64,000 nucleotides of DNA from Enterocloster bolteae (GCF_002234575.2 NZ_CP022464.2:1488001-1552000), one strand, 5' to 3'. Counted from the first letter of the stretch, positions 15,771-24,973 are shown. The notes: generated by a model from the letters alone, not told the origin. Made by a program: numbers and translations.

Positions 15771-15783
15771 GAAATAAAATTTC
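15771..15783. promoter_or_regulatory. Downstream operator-like inverted repeat of the fructose operon
   Basis: GAAATAAAATTTC is a perfect GAAAT/ATTTC inverted repeat, 13 bp after the -10 and centred 68 bp from the upstream copy. The pair flanks the promoter. Confidence 0.65.
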
Positions 15784-15806
15784 ATAAAAAGGAGGTGCGG
15801 AGATAT

Positions 15807-16709
15807 ATGATTTACACGGTAACATTTAATCCGGCACTGGACTATGTGGTTAAAGTAGAACATTTTGCATTGGGAAGTGTAAACCGGACCATCAGGGAAA
15901 ACATCTTTTACGGAGGCAAGGGCATCAATGTTTCAGCGCTTTTGGCAAACCTGGGATACAGGAGTACGGCTCTGGGATTCATTGCCGGTTTTACGGGCCG
16001 GGAGATAGAGCGGGGAGTCAGGAGCCTGGGATTTGATTCAGATTTTATCCAGGTGGAGAAGGGCATGTCCCGTATTAATGTAAAGCTGAAGTCCGACCAG
16101 GAAAGTGAGATCAACGGCATGGGACCGGAGATTACAGCCGGCGATGTGGACCAGCTTTTTGAGAAGCTTTCCTATCTAAAAAAGGAGGATGTGCTGGTCC
16201 TTTCCGGAAGCATACCGGCTGCCATTGACAGTGACATCTACCAGAGAATCATGGAACGCCTGGACGGCAGGGGAATCCGCATGGTAGTGGATGCGGAGAA
16301 GGATTTGCTCCTGAAGGTTTTAAAGTACCGTCCGTTCCTCATTAAACCCAATAATCATGAGCTGGGACAGATGTTTGGGCTGGAGCTTGAGACAGAGGAG
16401 GAAATCATTCTCCATGCCAGGAAGCTTAAGGAACAGGGAGCGGTGAATGTGCTGGTATCCATGGCAGGAAACGGAGCCATACTGGTAACAGAGGACGGCA
16501 GTGTACACCGCCGGCAGGCTGCCAGGGGAACGGTAAAGAATTCTGTTGGGGCAGGGGATTCCATGGTGGCAGGATTCATAGCCGGATACCTGGAAAAAGG
16601 GGATTATGCATACGCTTTGAAGCTGGGAACAGCCTGCGGCGGCGCGACGGCATTTTCCGACGGAATTGGAACAAAAGATGAAATTATGAGACTCTTAAAC
16701 ACACTTTAA
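15807..16709 (+). CDS. fruK: 1-phosphofructokinase
   Basis: A 300-residue PfkB-family kinase that phosphorylates fructose 1-phosphate to fructose 1,6-bisphosphate. It opens with YTVTFNPALDYVV, has GGKGINVSALLANLG near residue 37 and the C-terminal PfkB signature with catalytic Asp251 in VGAGDSMVAGF. ATG 15807 is chosen; GGAGG lies at 15791-15795, 11 bp before it. An in-frame GTG at 15795 lies within that site and is unlikely. The gene is followed 21 bp later by the fructose PTS permease, which identifies fructose over tagatose as the likely substrate. Confidence 0.93.
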   Translation: MIYTVTFNPALDYVVKVEHFALGSVNRTIRENIFYGGKGINVSALLANLGYRSTALGFIAGFTGREIERGVRSLGFDSDFIQVEKGMSRINVKLKSDQESEINGMGPEITAGDVDQLFEKLSYLKKEDVLVLSGSIPAAIDSDIYQRIMERLDGRGIRMVVDAEKDLLLKVLKYRPFLIKPNNHELGQMFGLELETEEEIILHARKLKEQGAVNVLVSMAGNGAILVTEDGSVHRRQAARGTVKNSVGAGDSMVAGFIAGYLEKGDYAYALKLGTACGGATAFSDGIGTKDEIMRLLNTL

Positions 16710-16730
16710 CCGGTTAGGAGGGGCGCATTT

Positions 16731-18668
16731 ATGCGGATTACAGAGTTATTAAAAAAAGAGAGTATTGAACTGGGCGTAAAGGTTTCAGATAAGGAGGAGG
16801 CCGTGGACAGGCTGGTATCCCTGATGGATGCCGGAGGAAGGCTTAAGGACACCGCCGGATATAAGGAGGGCATACTGGCAAGAGAAGCCTTGGGCAGCAC
16901 GGCCATCGGTGAGGGAATTGCCATTCCGCACGCAAAGGTAGAGGCGGTAAAGGAGCCCGGACTGGCGGCCATGGTGGTTCCAGAGGGCGTTGATTACGAC
17001 GCGTTTGACGGCTCCCTGGCCAACCTTCTGTTTATGATTGCGGCGCCTGCTGAGGGAGCAGACGTACACCTGGAGGCATTATCCCGCCTGTCAACCCTGC
17101 TTATGAATCCCGGATTCAAGGAAGGGCTTATGGGGGCAGCGGATAAGGATGAATTTTTACGCATCATAGATGAGGCAGAGACAGAGCGTTTTGGAGCGCC
17201 TGAGGGAGAGGCGGCCAAGGATGCAAAGGCGGATGCAGAAGCAGGCGCCTCCTCCGGTTACCGTGTTCTGGCGGTTACGGCCTGTCCCACCGGCATTGCC
17301 CACACCTACATGGCGGCTGAGAACCTGGAGAATACGGGAAAGAAGCTGGGAATTGCCCTGAAAGCTGAGACCGACGGTTCCGGCGGAGCCCAGAATGTGC
17401 TCACAAGGGAAGAAATTGCAGCGGCGGATGCCATTATCATTGCAGCGGATAAGAACGTGGAGATGGCCAGATTTGACGGAAAGCCTGTTATCATGGTCCC
17501 TGTGGCCGACGGCATCCACAAGGCCGAGGAACTGATCAAACGGGCTGTGGACGGCACGGTGCCGGTATACCATCACACAGGAGCCGCGGGGGGAGAGTCC
17601 GTGTCGGAAGGCAATGACAGCATTGGGAGGACCATATACAAGCACCTGATGAACGGCGTATCCCACATGCTTCCCTTTGTTATCGGCGGAGGTATCCTGA
17701 TCGCCCTGGCATTCCTGTTTGACGATTATTCCATCAATCCGGCCAACTTCGGTAAGAATACGCCTCTGGCAGCCTATCTTAAGACCGTGGGCGAGCAGGC
17801 ATTCGGAATGATGCTTCCTATCCTGGCCGGCTTCATCGCCATGAGTATCGCGGACCGTCCCGGCCTGGCAGTGGGCCTGGTGGCAGGACTGATTGCCAAG
17901 ATGGGATCCACCTTTGTCAACCCGGCAGGCGGCGATGTGAACGCAGGATTTCTGGGCGCTCTGTTTGCAGGTTTTGTAGGCGGATATATTGTGGTGGGCT
18001 TAAGGAAGCTTTTCTCAAAGCTGCCAAAGTCGCTGGAAGGCATCAAGCCGGTGCTTCTCTATCCGGTTATCGGTATCTTCCTGGCAGCAGTGGTAACCAC
18101 ATTCATCAACCCATATATGGGTATGATTAACGATGGCCTCACCCACTTCCTGAACGGAATGGGCGGCACCAGCCGGATTGTGCTGGGGATGGTATTAGGC
18201 GGCATGATGTCCATTGATATGGGCGGTCCGTTTAACAAGGCAGCGTATGTGTTCGGAACCGCACAGCTGGCAGAGGGCAACTTTGAGGTCATGGCCGCTG
18301 TCATGGCAGGCGGTATGGTGCCTCCTATTGCCATTGCCCTGTGCACCACTTTCTTTAAGAGCAAGTTTACGGAAAAGGAGCGCCAGTCCGGTATTGTCAA
18401 TTATATAATGGGCCTGTCCTTTATCACAGAGGGAGCCATTCCCTTTGCGGCCCAGGATCCGCTGCGCGTGATTCCTTCCTGTATCATCGGTTCTGCGATT
18501 GCAGGAGGGCTTTCCATGGCATTTGGCTGCACCCTCAGGGCGCCTCATGGAGGTATCTTCGTCCTTCCCACCATTGGAAATCACCTTATGTATCTGGCTG
18601 CGGTGGTTGCGGGAGCAGCGGCCGGATGCGTGATTCTGGGGATGCTTAAGAAAAACGCGGCGCAATAG
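16731..18668 (+). CDS. fruA: PTS fructose transporter subunit IIABC
   Basis: A 645-residue fructose-specific enzyme II with domain order IIA-IIB-IIC. The IIA domain (about 1-150) has the phosphoryl-accepting His67 in IAIPHAK; the IIB domain (about 176-275) has Cys185 in TACPTGIAHTYMAA; the IIC membrane domain runs from about 300 to the end with many hydrophobic helices. It imports fructose and releases fructose 1-phosphate, the substrate of the preceding FruK. The linker between IIA and IIB is rich in Ala, Asp and Lys. No HPr-like fruB domain or gene is present, so general HPr must supply phosphate. Confidence 0.93.
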   Translation: MRITELLKKESIELGVKVSDKEEAVDRLVSLMDAGGRLKDTAGYKEGILAREALGSTAIGEGIAIPHAKVEAVKEPGLAAMVVPEGVDYDAFDGSLANLLFMIAAPAEGADVHLEALSRLSTLLMNPGFKEGLMGAADKDEFLRIIDEAETERFGAPEGEAAKDAKADAEAGASSGYRVLAVTACPTGIAHTYMAAENLENTGKKLGIALKAETDGSGGAQNVLTREEIAAADAIIIAADKNVEMARFDGKPVIMVPVADGIHKAEELIKRAVDGTVPVYHHTGAAGGESVSEGNDSIGRTIYKHLMNGVSHMLPFVIGGGILIALAFLFDDYSINPANFGKNTPLAAYLKTVGEQAFGMMLPILAGFIAMSIADRPGLAVGLVAGLIAKMGSTFVNPAGGDVNAGFLGALFAGFVGGYIVVGLRKLFSKLPKSLEGIKPVLLYPVIGIFLAAVVTTFINPYMGMINDGLTHFLNGMGGTSRIVLGMVLGGMMSIDMGGPFNKAAYVFGTAQLAEGNFEVMAAVMAGGMVPPIAIALCTTFFKSKFTEKERQSGIVNYIMGLSFITEGAIPFAAQDPLRVIPSCIIGSAIAGGLSMAFGCTLRAPHGGIFVLPTIGNHLMYLAAVVAGAAAGCVILGMLKKNAAQ

Positions 18669-18797
18669 AGGGATAACAAGATATGCGGTGCTGCAGATGA
18701 CAGGGGAGTATTTGGTCATAACAATATAAGAGTATAAATAGCCGGGGAATGCTGAGGTTTATCAGTGGCATGCCAATAGGTGCGGGGAGCTGCGTTT

Positions 18798-18826
18798 TTG
18801 ACATATAGAAGCAGGTATGTTATAGT
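18798..18826 (+). promoter_or_regulatory. Promoter of the AraC-type gene, very close to its start codon
   Basis: TTGACA (18798-18803) and TATAGT (18821-18826) with a 17-bp spacer. The predicted transcription start falls at about 18833, which is the A of the ATG. Confidence 0.65.
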
Positions 18827-18832
18827 TACCAC

Positions 18833-19735
18833 ATGGAGATTAAGATTAATGATTACTATGAGCCGGACCATTTCCGGGCAATCAGTGAGGATAATTATAA
18901 TATTTCACGGACCTGTGAATATGAGAAGAACGAGATGCACCACATCCATAATACCAGTGAGATTCTCCTGGTGGAGGACGGGGCTGCGGACTACTATATC
19001 TCAGGCAGGAAGTACCATGTGGAGCCCTATGATATTCTGGTCATAGGTGCCATGGAACACCATCTGAGGCGGATTGACAGGCTGCCGTTTTCAAGATACG
19101 GCTTCACAGCCAAACCAACCTACTATAGAAGTATTATCTTGGACCATGACCTGCAGAAGGTATTTGGTACGCCCCCGCCGGATGTGTTTGTCCAAAATTA
19201 TAAAAATGTGGACCGGGCGGTGTTTGGACATCTGATCGATATGCTGTGCTATTTAAAGGAGGAGGGCGAGGTGCATAAGCCCTTCCGTACCCAGATTCAG
19301 CGGACCATTATCACCCAGATAGCAGTGCTGCTGTTTCGAGTCTTCCGGTTTGAGCGGAGTGAGTCGGGTATCTCGCCTTCCAATGCCAGGATGCTGGAGA
19401 TTAAGGAATACATTGATGTTCATTTTAATGAGGAGCTGAACCTGAATATGCTGGGTGAAAAATTTTTTCTTCACCCAACAACCATCAGCAAGGATTTCAC
19501 CAAGTATTGCGGATACAACTTAAACAAGTACATCAATACGGTGAGGGTCTGCGAGGCTGCCAGTTTATTGGAAAATAGTAGTGATAGCGTGGCAGTGATA
19601 GCGGAGAGATGCGGTTATGACAGCGTAAACACATTTTTAAGGCAATTTAAATCAATTATGGACGTTTCTCCCCTTCAATACCGTAAATCTGCACATGAAT
19701 GGTGGGAAACAAGCAGACGATGCAGAAGAAAGTAG
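18833..19735 (+). CDS. AraC family transcriptional regulator
   Basis: A 300-residue regulator with an N-terminal cupin-like sensing domain (about 20-160; the HHIHNTSEILLVEDG segment and PYDILVIGAMEHH are typical) and a C-terminal pair of AraC helix-turn-helix motifs (about 195-290; the closing YDSVNTFLRQFKSIMDVSPL is the family signature). It precedes a sugar ABC transporter and is probably its regulator. ATG 18833 lacks a ribosome binding site and coincides with the predicted transcription start; the next in-frame ATG (residue 35) would remove part of the cupin. Confidence 0.88.
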   Translation: MEIKINDYYEPDHFRAISEDNYNISRTCEYEKNEMHHIHNTSEILLVEDGAADYYISGRKYHVEPYDILVIGAMEHHLRRIDRLPFSRYGFTAKPTYYRSIILDHDLQKVFGTPPPDVFVQNYKNVDRAVFGHLIDMLCYLKEEGEVHKPFRTQIQRTIITQIAVLLFRVFRFERSESGISPSNARMLEIKEYIDVHFNEELNLNMLGEKFFLHPTTISKDFTKYCGYNLNKYINTVRVCEAASLLENSSDSVAVIAERCGYDSVNTFLRQFKSIMDVSPLQYRKSAHEWWETSRRCRRK

Positions 19736-19769
19736 CTGGTGATTTTTGTATACCAGCTGCTATTTTTAT
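19734..19769 (+). terminator. Possible terminator overlapping the AraC stop codon
   Basis: AGCTGGT (19734-19740) pairs with ACCAGCT (19752-19758), followed by GC and a T-rich run. Confidence 0.5.
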
Positions 19770-19808
19770 GCAGATTTTTGTCACAGGACAAAAAAATGGT
19801 GATTTTTG
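19741..19808. promoter_or_regulatory. Three direct repeats GATTTTTG upstream of the sugar ABC operon
   Basis: GATTTTTG occurs at 19741-19748, 19773-19780 and 19801-19808 in the same orientation; the first and third share the longer TGGTGATTTTTG. Direct repeats are the usual form of AraC-family binding sites, and this is the region between the regulator and the transporter genes. Confidence 0.45.
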
Positions 19809-19922
19809 ACTAAATAATAATCACATTCCTCATATCAGTTGTTGTATGATATTCCCATCAGAACAAACGATTACCGGCCGGTAATTAAGAGAGATTTATA
19901 ACAATGAAATGGAGGAACTGAC

Positions 19923-21320
19923 ATGAAAAGAAGATTCTTATCAGCAATGCTTTCCGTAGTGATGGCGGCATCCCTTGTGACAGGATGCGCAGGCTCATCA
20001 TCCGGCACGGCAGATACAAAGGCAGAGGAAGTAAAGGCAGGGGACACAAAGGATAATGGCGGTACCGGGACGGGAAATAAGGATACACAGGCCGCGTCCG
20101 GAGAACAGGTTACTTTGACCGTCATGGACGGATATGCGCCTGAGGATCCTCATGGCCAGTACATATATCAGTACGCAGAGGAATTTATGAAGGAAAATCC
20201 GGACATTAAGGTGGAAATCCAGGCCATTGCCTCCGGTGATATTTATACAAAGCTGGCAGCCATGGCAACCTCCCCGGATGACCTTCCCACCATGTTCTTC
20301 ACATCTGCTGACCAGGTGCCCACCCTTTATGACCTGGGTTTGACAGAGGACCTTAACAACTGGATGGACAAGGAAGCTATTGACGGCCTGGCAAACGGCG
20401 TTATGGATGCCTGCACCATTGACGGGCAGATGACCTATTATCCGGTGGCCGTACAGCCGCAGGCCGTTATCTACCGGATGGATCGTTTTGAGGAAGCTGG
20501 GCTTAAAGTGCCTGCCACATGGGATGAGTTTGTGGACTGTGCAAAGGCGCTGACAAAGGATACGGACGGGGACGGACAGGTGGACCAGTGGGGATTCTCC
20601 ATGGTAGGCTCCAATAATTCCTCAGGGCAGAGCCGTTTTATGTCCTATCTCTGGAGCAATGGATATGAGCTTGCTTACCAGGAGGATGGATCGGATGAGT
20701 GGAAGACAGATATTACCACAGACCCGGCATTCGTGGATGTATTTTCTAAGTGGACAGATATGAACAATGTGGAGGGTGTGGTTCCAACCGGTATCACAGA
20801 GGTGGATTATCCCACAGCGGCAAACTACTTTGCCATGGGCTATACCAGCATGTTCCTTACCGGACCAAATGCCCTGGGCGTTGCTTATGCCAACAATCCT
20901 GAGTTAAAAGGAAAGCTTGGTTCTTTTAAACTCCCCGGAGAGTATTCAGGCACTATGCTGGGAGCTGAGGGATATGCTATTACCGCCAAATCAACTGACG
21001 CAGAGAAGGCAGCTGCCGCCAAATACCTGGCATTCTTTACCTCCCACGATAAGGATATGAAGTTCTGGGAGTCCAGCGGCAAGATTCCGTCCACCACCGA
21101 AGGACAGAAGGTTTCCTATATAACAGGAGATGATTATGCAGGTTTCTTAAAGCAGATTGAGGACGGCTGCCGTCCGACCCTGGCTTTTGCGGGAATCAGC
21201 GGACTTAAGAGCGCCCTGGGCGATGCCTATGCAGCTGTATTCAGCAACGAGAAAACAAACGACCAGGCAGCGGAACAGCTGGTAAAGGATCTTGATCAGC
21301 TCCTGGAAGATTACAATTAA
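19923..21320 (+). CDS. Sugar ABC transporter substrate-binding lipoprotein
   Basis: A 465-residue family 1 extracellular solute-binding protein. It has a lipoprotein signal peptide with lipobox LVTGC (lipidated Cys22), then a low-complexity Thr/Gly/Lys/Asp linker to about residue 60, and a two-lobed binding domain starting with VTLTVMDGYAPEDPHGQYI. It would be anchored to the outer face of the membrane and hand a carbohydrate to the two permeases that follow. GGAGG lies at 19912-19916. No ATP-binding gene follows, so the transporter probably uses a shared MsmK-type ATPase encoded elsewhere. Confidence 0.9.
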   Translation: MKRRFLSAMLSVVMAASLVTGCAGSSSGTADTKAEEVKAGDTKDNGGTGTGNKDTQAASGEQVTLTVMDGYAPEDPHGQYIYQYAEEFMKENPDIKVEIQAIASGDIYTKLAAMATSPDDLPTMFFTSADQVPTLYDLGLTEDLNNWMDKEAIDGLANGVMDACTIDGQMTYYPVAVQPQAVIYRMDRFEEAGLKVPATWDEFVDCAKALTKDTDGDGQVDQWGFSMVGSNNSSGQSRFMSYLWSNGYELAYQEDGSDEWKTDITTDPAFVDVFSKWTDMNNVEGVVPTGITEVDYPTAANYFAMGYTSMFLTGPNALGVAYANNPELKGKLGSFKLPGEYSGTMLGAEGYAITAKSTDAEKAAAAKYLAFFTSHDKDMKFWESSGKIPSTTEGQKVSYITGDDYAGFLKQIEDGCRPTLAFAGISGLKSALGDAYAAVFSNEKTNDQAAEQLVKDLDQLLEDYN

Positions 21321-21347
21321 TACAGGCAAAGAAAGGGTCATGATATC

Positions 21348-22241
21348 ATGTCTAAGGTAAAAACAAAAGGAACCGCGGGTAAAATCAAATACCAGAATGA
21401 CGGATACTTATTTGCATTCCCCATTGTATTCATGCTGGCAGCCCTTATTATATATCCCATGGCCTATGGCTTTTATATCAGCTTCTTCAATACTAACCTG
21501 GTGACTAAGTGGAAATTCGTAGGCTTCAAATACTATATAGAGGCGTTTACAGATCCGTCTTTCTATAAATCGGTGCTGCTTACGTTTGAGTTCATGATAT
21601 TTGTGGTAATCGGGCATTTTGTCCTGGGTTTCATCCTGGCAACCTTGCTAAACAGGGAGTTCAGGGGAAGGACTGTATTCAGGGTCATTTTTATGCTCCC
21701 ATGGCTTTTTCCGGAAGCTGTCATAGCCCTTTTGTTTACCTGGATCATGAATCCCATGTATGGTGTACTAAACGATATGCTGAAGTCACTGGGTATCATT
21801 TCAGCCAACATATCCTGGCTGGGCAGCAAGGAACTGGCGTTTCCGTCCGTGGTGTTCACTTGTATATGGAAGGGATTTCCTCTGGTCATGACCATGATAC
21901 TGGCCGGACTCCAGAGCATCTCCAAGGACCTGTATGAGGCGGCGGTGATTGACGGGGCAAATAAGTGGGACAGCTTCCGCTACATCACCCTGCCTTCCCT
22001 AAAGCCTATTCTGACAACGGTGATTATCCTGGACAGCGTGTGGTGGTTCAAGCAGTATACCCAGGTCTTTACCATGACAGCGGGCGGGCCGGGCACAGCC
22101 ACAAACCTGATCAGCCTGAGCATATACGGAACCGCATTCAATGACCTGAGATTCGGTAAAGGAGCAGCATGGGGAATCCTGGTTTTCATTATCTGTTATC
22201 TCATAAACTCTGTGTATAAGGTGGTGCTGAAGGATGAATAA
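21348..22241 (+). CDS. Sugar ABC transporter permease (MalF-type)
   Basis: A 297-residue inner-membrane permease of the carbohydrate uptake transporter-1 family. Six or more hydrophobic segments are present and the EAA loop that contacts the ATPase reads EAAVIDGANKWDSFRYITLP. It is the first of two permeases that form the translocation channel for the preceding binding protein. Its 3' end overlaps the next permease gene by 8 bp, so translation is coupled. Confidence 0.9.
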   Translation: MSKVKTKGTAGKIKYQNDGYLFAFPIVFMLAALIIYPMAYGFYISFFNTNLVTKWKFVGFKYYIEAFTDPSFYKSVLLTFEFMIFVVIGHFVLGFILATLLNREFRGRTVFRVIFMLPWLFPEAVIALLFTWIMNPMYGVLNDMLKSLGIISANISWLGSKELAFPSVVFTCIWKGFPLVMTMILAGLQSISKDLYEAAVIDGANKWDSFRYITLPSLKPILTTVIILDSVWWFKQYTQVFTMTAGGPGTATNLISLSIYGTAFNDLRFGKGAAWGILVFIICYLINSVYKVVLKDE

Positions 22242-23076
22242 AATGAAGTCGAAACGCAGAATGGAACAAGTGCTCTGTTATGTGGTACTGATTCTGCTGG
22301 CCCTTATGGTGCTGGTGCCTGTTCTCTGGATGATTTCCACTGCCTTCAAGACAGAGGCCCAGACCTACTCGCCTAAACCCCAGTGGATACCGGACCCAAT
22401 CAGCCTGGAGTCCTTCCGCAAATTCTTCACTACCTACAATTTCGGAAGAATGACCCTTAACAGCCTGGTAACATGTATCTTTGCCATGATTATCTGTATT
22501 ACATGTGCATGTCTGGCCGGCTACGGGGTGACCAGATTCCAGTTTAAGGGTAAAAAACAGCTGATGGATTTCCTTCTGGTAACCCAGATGTTTCCCAGCG
22601 TCATGCTGGTGGTACCGTTCTATGCGGTGCTTTCCAAATACCATATGACCAACAAGCTGATTGGGCTTATCATTGTATATGCAGCCACCAATGTGGCCTT
22701 CAGCACATGGATGCTGGTTTCCTACTTTAAGACAGTACCCATTGAGCTGGACGAGGCGGCCAGGGTGGACGGGGCATCCAGCTTCCGGATTTTTTGGAAC
22801 ATCATACTGCCCCTGATAGTGCCGGGCATTGCAGCAGTTGCCATATTTGTCCTGTTCAGCGGATGGAATGAGTATATGTACTCCTCAGTCCTGATTTCCA
22901 ACGACCAGTTGAAGACATTGACCGTGGGCATCATTTCCCTGAATTCCCAGTACCAGATTAAATGGAATGATCTGATGGCTGCTTCCACTGTGTCCAGCCT
23001 GCCGCTGGTGGTTCTCTTTATATGCTTCCAGAAGTATTTTATTGCAGGCATGACAGGCGGGGCAGTTAAGAGCTGA
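22234..23076 (+). CDS. Sugar ABC transporter permease (MalG-type)
   Basis: A 280-residue permease, partner of the preceding gene. The EAA motif is DEAARVDGASSFRIFWNIIL, typical of MalG-type carbohydrate permeases, and about six membrane helices are visible. The product ends with a short hydrophilic tail. The gene is followed 64 bp later by an enolase-superfamily dehydratase, which suggests that the transported compound is a sugar acid or is converted to one. Confidence 0.9.
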   Translation: MNKMKSKRRMEQVLCYVVLILLALMVLVPVLWMISTAFKTEAQTYSPKPQWIPDPISLESFRKFFTTYNFGRMTLNSLVTCIFAMIICITCACLAGYGVTRFQFKGKKQLMDFLLVTQMFPSVMLVVPFYAVLSKYHMTNKLIGLIIVYAATNVAFSTWMLVSYFKTVPIELDEAARVDGASSFRIFWNIILPLIVPGIAAVAIFVLFSGWNEYMYSSVLISNDQLKTLTVGIISLNSQYQIKWNDLMAASTVSSLPLVVLFICFQKYFIAGMTGGAVKS

Positions 23077-23140
23077 TACTGTATGGGCGGAGGTTACATA
23101 ATACGGGGATATATATTATAAAAAACAGGAGAATTAGAAC

Positions 23141-24355
23141 ATGGATAACATAACAATTCGGGATATAAAAGTATTTGTGACAGCGCCAAGGGGAATTAAT
23201 CTGGTCATTGTCAAGGTAGAGACATCGGAACCCGAACTCTTTGGATACGGATGCGCTACCTTTACATGGAGGCACAAGGCTGTGGTTACAGCCATCGAGG
23301 AATATCTCTGCCCTATGTTAAAGGGAAGGAGCGTACATAATATAGAGGATATCTGGCAGACCATGATGGGAAGCTCTTACTGGCGCAATGGTCCAATCCT
23401 CAACAATGCAATATCAGGAGTAGATGAGGCCCTGTGGGACATCAAGGGAAAGCTGGCCGGTATGCCGCTCTACAGCCTGCTTGGCGGAAAGGCCAGGGAA
23501 GGCGTGACGGTTTACCGCCATGCAGACGGAGGATGCCTGGAAGAGGTAAAAGAGTGCATCAGCCGATATATTGAGGAAGGATACCGGCACATCCGCTGTC
23601 ATATGGGGACCTACGGCGGGAACTTCGACGGCAGGCGCCAGCAGATGGTAAAACCGGAGGGGGCACCGGAAGGCGCGTATTTCCATCCGAAAATGTATAT
23701 GGACAGTGTAATCCGCCTGTTTGAGCAGGTGAGGAAGGATTTTGGATGGGAGCTTGAGGTCATGCACGATGTTCATGAGCGGTTATCACTGGCAGACACC
23801 CTTGCTTTTACAAAGGAACTGGAACCATTTAAGCTGTTTTTCCTGGAGGATTCTCTGGCTCCTGACCAGGTAGGGTATTATAAGTATATGAGGGAGCAGA
23901 CAGCTGTGCCCTTTGCCATGGGAGAGCTGTTTACCAATCCGGCTGAGTGGAAAACCATTATCCAAAACCAGTGGATTGATTTCATAAGGGTGCACTTAAG
24001 CGATATAGGAGGTATAACCCCTGCTGTAAAGCTGGCTCATTTCTGCGATGCATACGGCGTGCGGACCGCATGGCACGGTCCCAATGATCTGTCACCGATT
24101 GGAATGTGCGCGCAGATGCATCTGGACCTGAACAGCCATAACTTTGGAATACAGGAGTTCTCCGGTTTTACCCAGGAGGAAGAGGCTGTATTCCCGGGCT
24201 GCCCGAAAATCAGGGATGGGTACGCATATGTGGACGACACACCAGGCATTGGTGTTGGCTTTGATGAGAAGGAAGCCGCCAAATATCCGGCAGTGGATAT
24301 GGATCACAGCTGGCTGTTTGCAAGACTGCCTGACGGGACGGCTGTAAGGCCGTAG
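23141..24355 (+). CDS. Enolase-superfamily dehydratase, mannonate dehydratase (ManD/RspA)-like
   Basis: A 404-residue mandelate racemase/muconate lactonising-type enzyme of the ManD/RspA subgroup, whose active members dehydrate D-mannonate or D-gluconate and whose low-activity members have other roles. The metal ligands fall at Asp210, Glu236 and Glu262 (VMHDVHE, FFLEDSL, AMGELF), the same numbering as in characterised ManD enzymes, and His212 and His312 (AWHGPNDL) are in the expected catalytic places. Length matches the family. It is the last gene of the ABC operon. Whether it is a high-efficiency mannonate dehydratase cannot be decided from sequence alone. Confidence 0.85.
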   Translation: MDNITIRDIKVFVTAPRGINLVIVKVETSEPELFGYGCATFTWRHKAVVTAIEEYLCPMLKGRSVHNIEDIWQTMMGSSYWRNGPILNNAISGVDEALWDIKGKLAGMPLYSLLGGKAREGVTVYRHADGGCLEEVKECISRYIEEGYRHIRCHMGTYGGNFDGRRQQMVKPEGAPEGAYFHPKMYMDSVIRLFEQVRKDFGWELEVMHDVHERLSLADTLAFTKELEPFKLFFLEDSLAPDQVGYYKYMREQTAVPFAMGELFTNPAEWKTIIQNQWIDFIRVHLSDIGGITPAVKLAHFCDAYGVRTAWHGPNDLSPIGMCAQMHLDLNSHNFGIQEFSGFTQEEEAVFPGCPKIRDGYAYVDDTPGIGVGFDEKEAAKYPAVDMDHSWLFARLPDGTAVRP

Positions 24356-24372
24356 GATGGACAAAGGAGTCC

Positions 24373-24401
24373 TTGACAAGCACGGATACCTGCAATAATA
24401 T
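24373..24401 (+). promoter_or_regulatory. Promoter of bcp
   Basis: TTGACA (24373-24378) and TAATAT (24396-24401) with a 17-bp spacer. Confidence 0.7.
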
Positions 24402-24462
24402 AATCTCATAGGCCAGTGCGCGTTCTGTGAGCCTGGCCAATTGCTTAAGGAGGATACGGGAC

Positions 24463-24930
24463 ATGTTAAGTGCAGGGATAAAGGCACCGGATTTCACATT
24501 AAAAGATAAGGACGGAAAGGAAGTTAAACTGTCTTCTTTTCTTGGCCGCAAGGTGGTATTGTATTTCTATCCAAAGGATAACACGCCCGGATGCACCAGG
24601 GAGGCATGTGCCTTTGCAGGCGCGTACATTGGATTTAAACAGAGGAACGTGGAGGTCATAGGCGTCAGCAGGGACAGTGAGAAGTCCCATGCCAACTTCG
24701 CCGCCAAGCATGAACTTCCCTTCATCCTTCTGTCCGATCCAGAGCTTACTGCCATCCAGGCATACGATGTGTGGAAGGAGAAAAAGCTTTACGGCAAGGT
24801 TTCCATGGGAGTGGTGAGAAGTACCTATGTAATAGATGAGAATGGCGTCATCGAGAAGGTGTTTGAAAAAGCAAAGCCGGATACCAATGCCCAGGAGATA
24901 CTGGATTATCTGGATGGTAAGGCGGAATAG
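24463..24930 (+). CDS. bcp: Thioredoxin-dependent peroxiredoxin (Bcp/PrxQ)
   Basis: A 155-residue peroxiredoxin of the Bcp/PrxQ group, which reduces hydroperoxides with electrons from thioredoxin. The peroxidatic Cys44 and the resolving Cys49 are in NTPGCTREAC, the atypical 2-Cys arrangement of this group. ATG 24463 is chosen with AAGGAGG at 24447-24453; the longer frame from 24427 contains that site and is not used. The gene has its own promoter and terminator and serves oxidative stress defence in a strict anaerobe. Confidence 0.93.
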   Translation: MLSAGIKAPDFTLKDKDGKEVKLSSFLGRKVVLYFYPKDNTPGCTREACAFAGAYIGFKQRNVEVIGVSRDSEKSHANFAAKHELPFILLSDPELTAIQAYDVWKEKKLYGKVSMGVVRSTYVIDENGVIEKVFEKAKPDTNAQEILDYLDGKAE

Positions 24931-24973
24931 AAAAGTGGAACAGGTAATATAGACCAATAAAATGCGGATTAGG

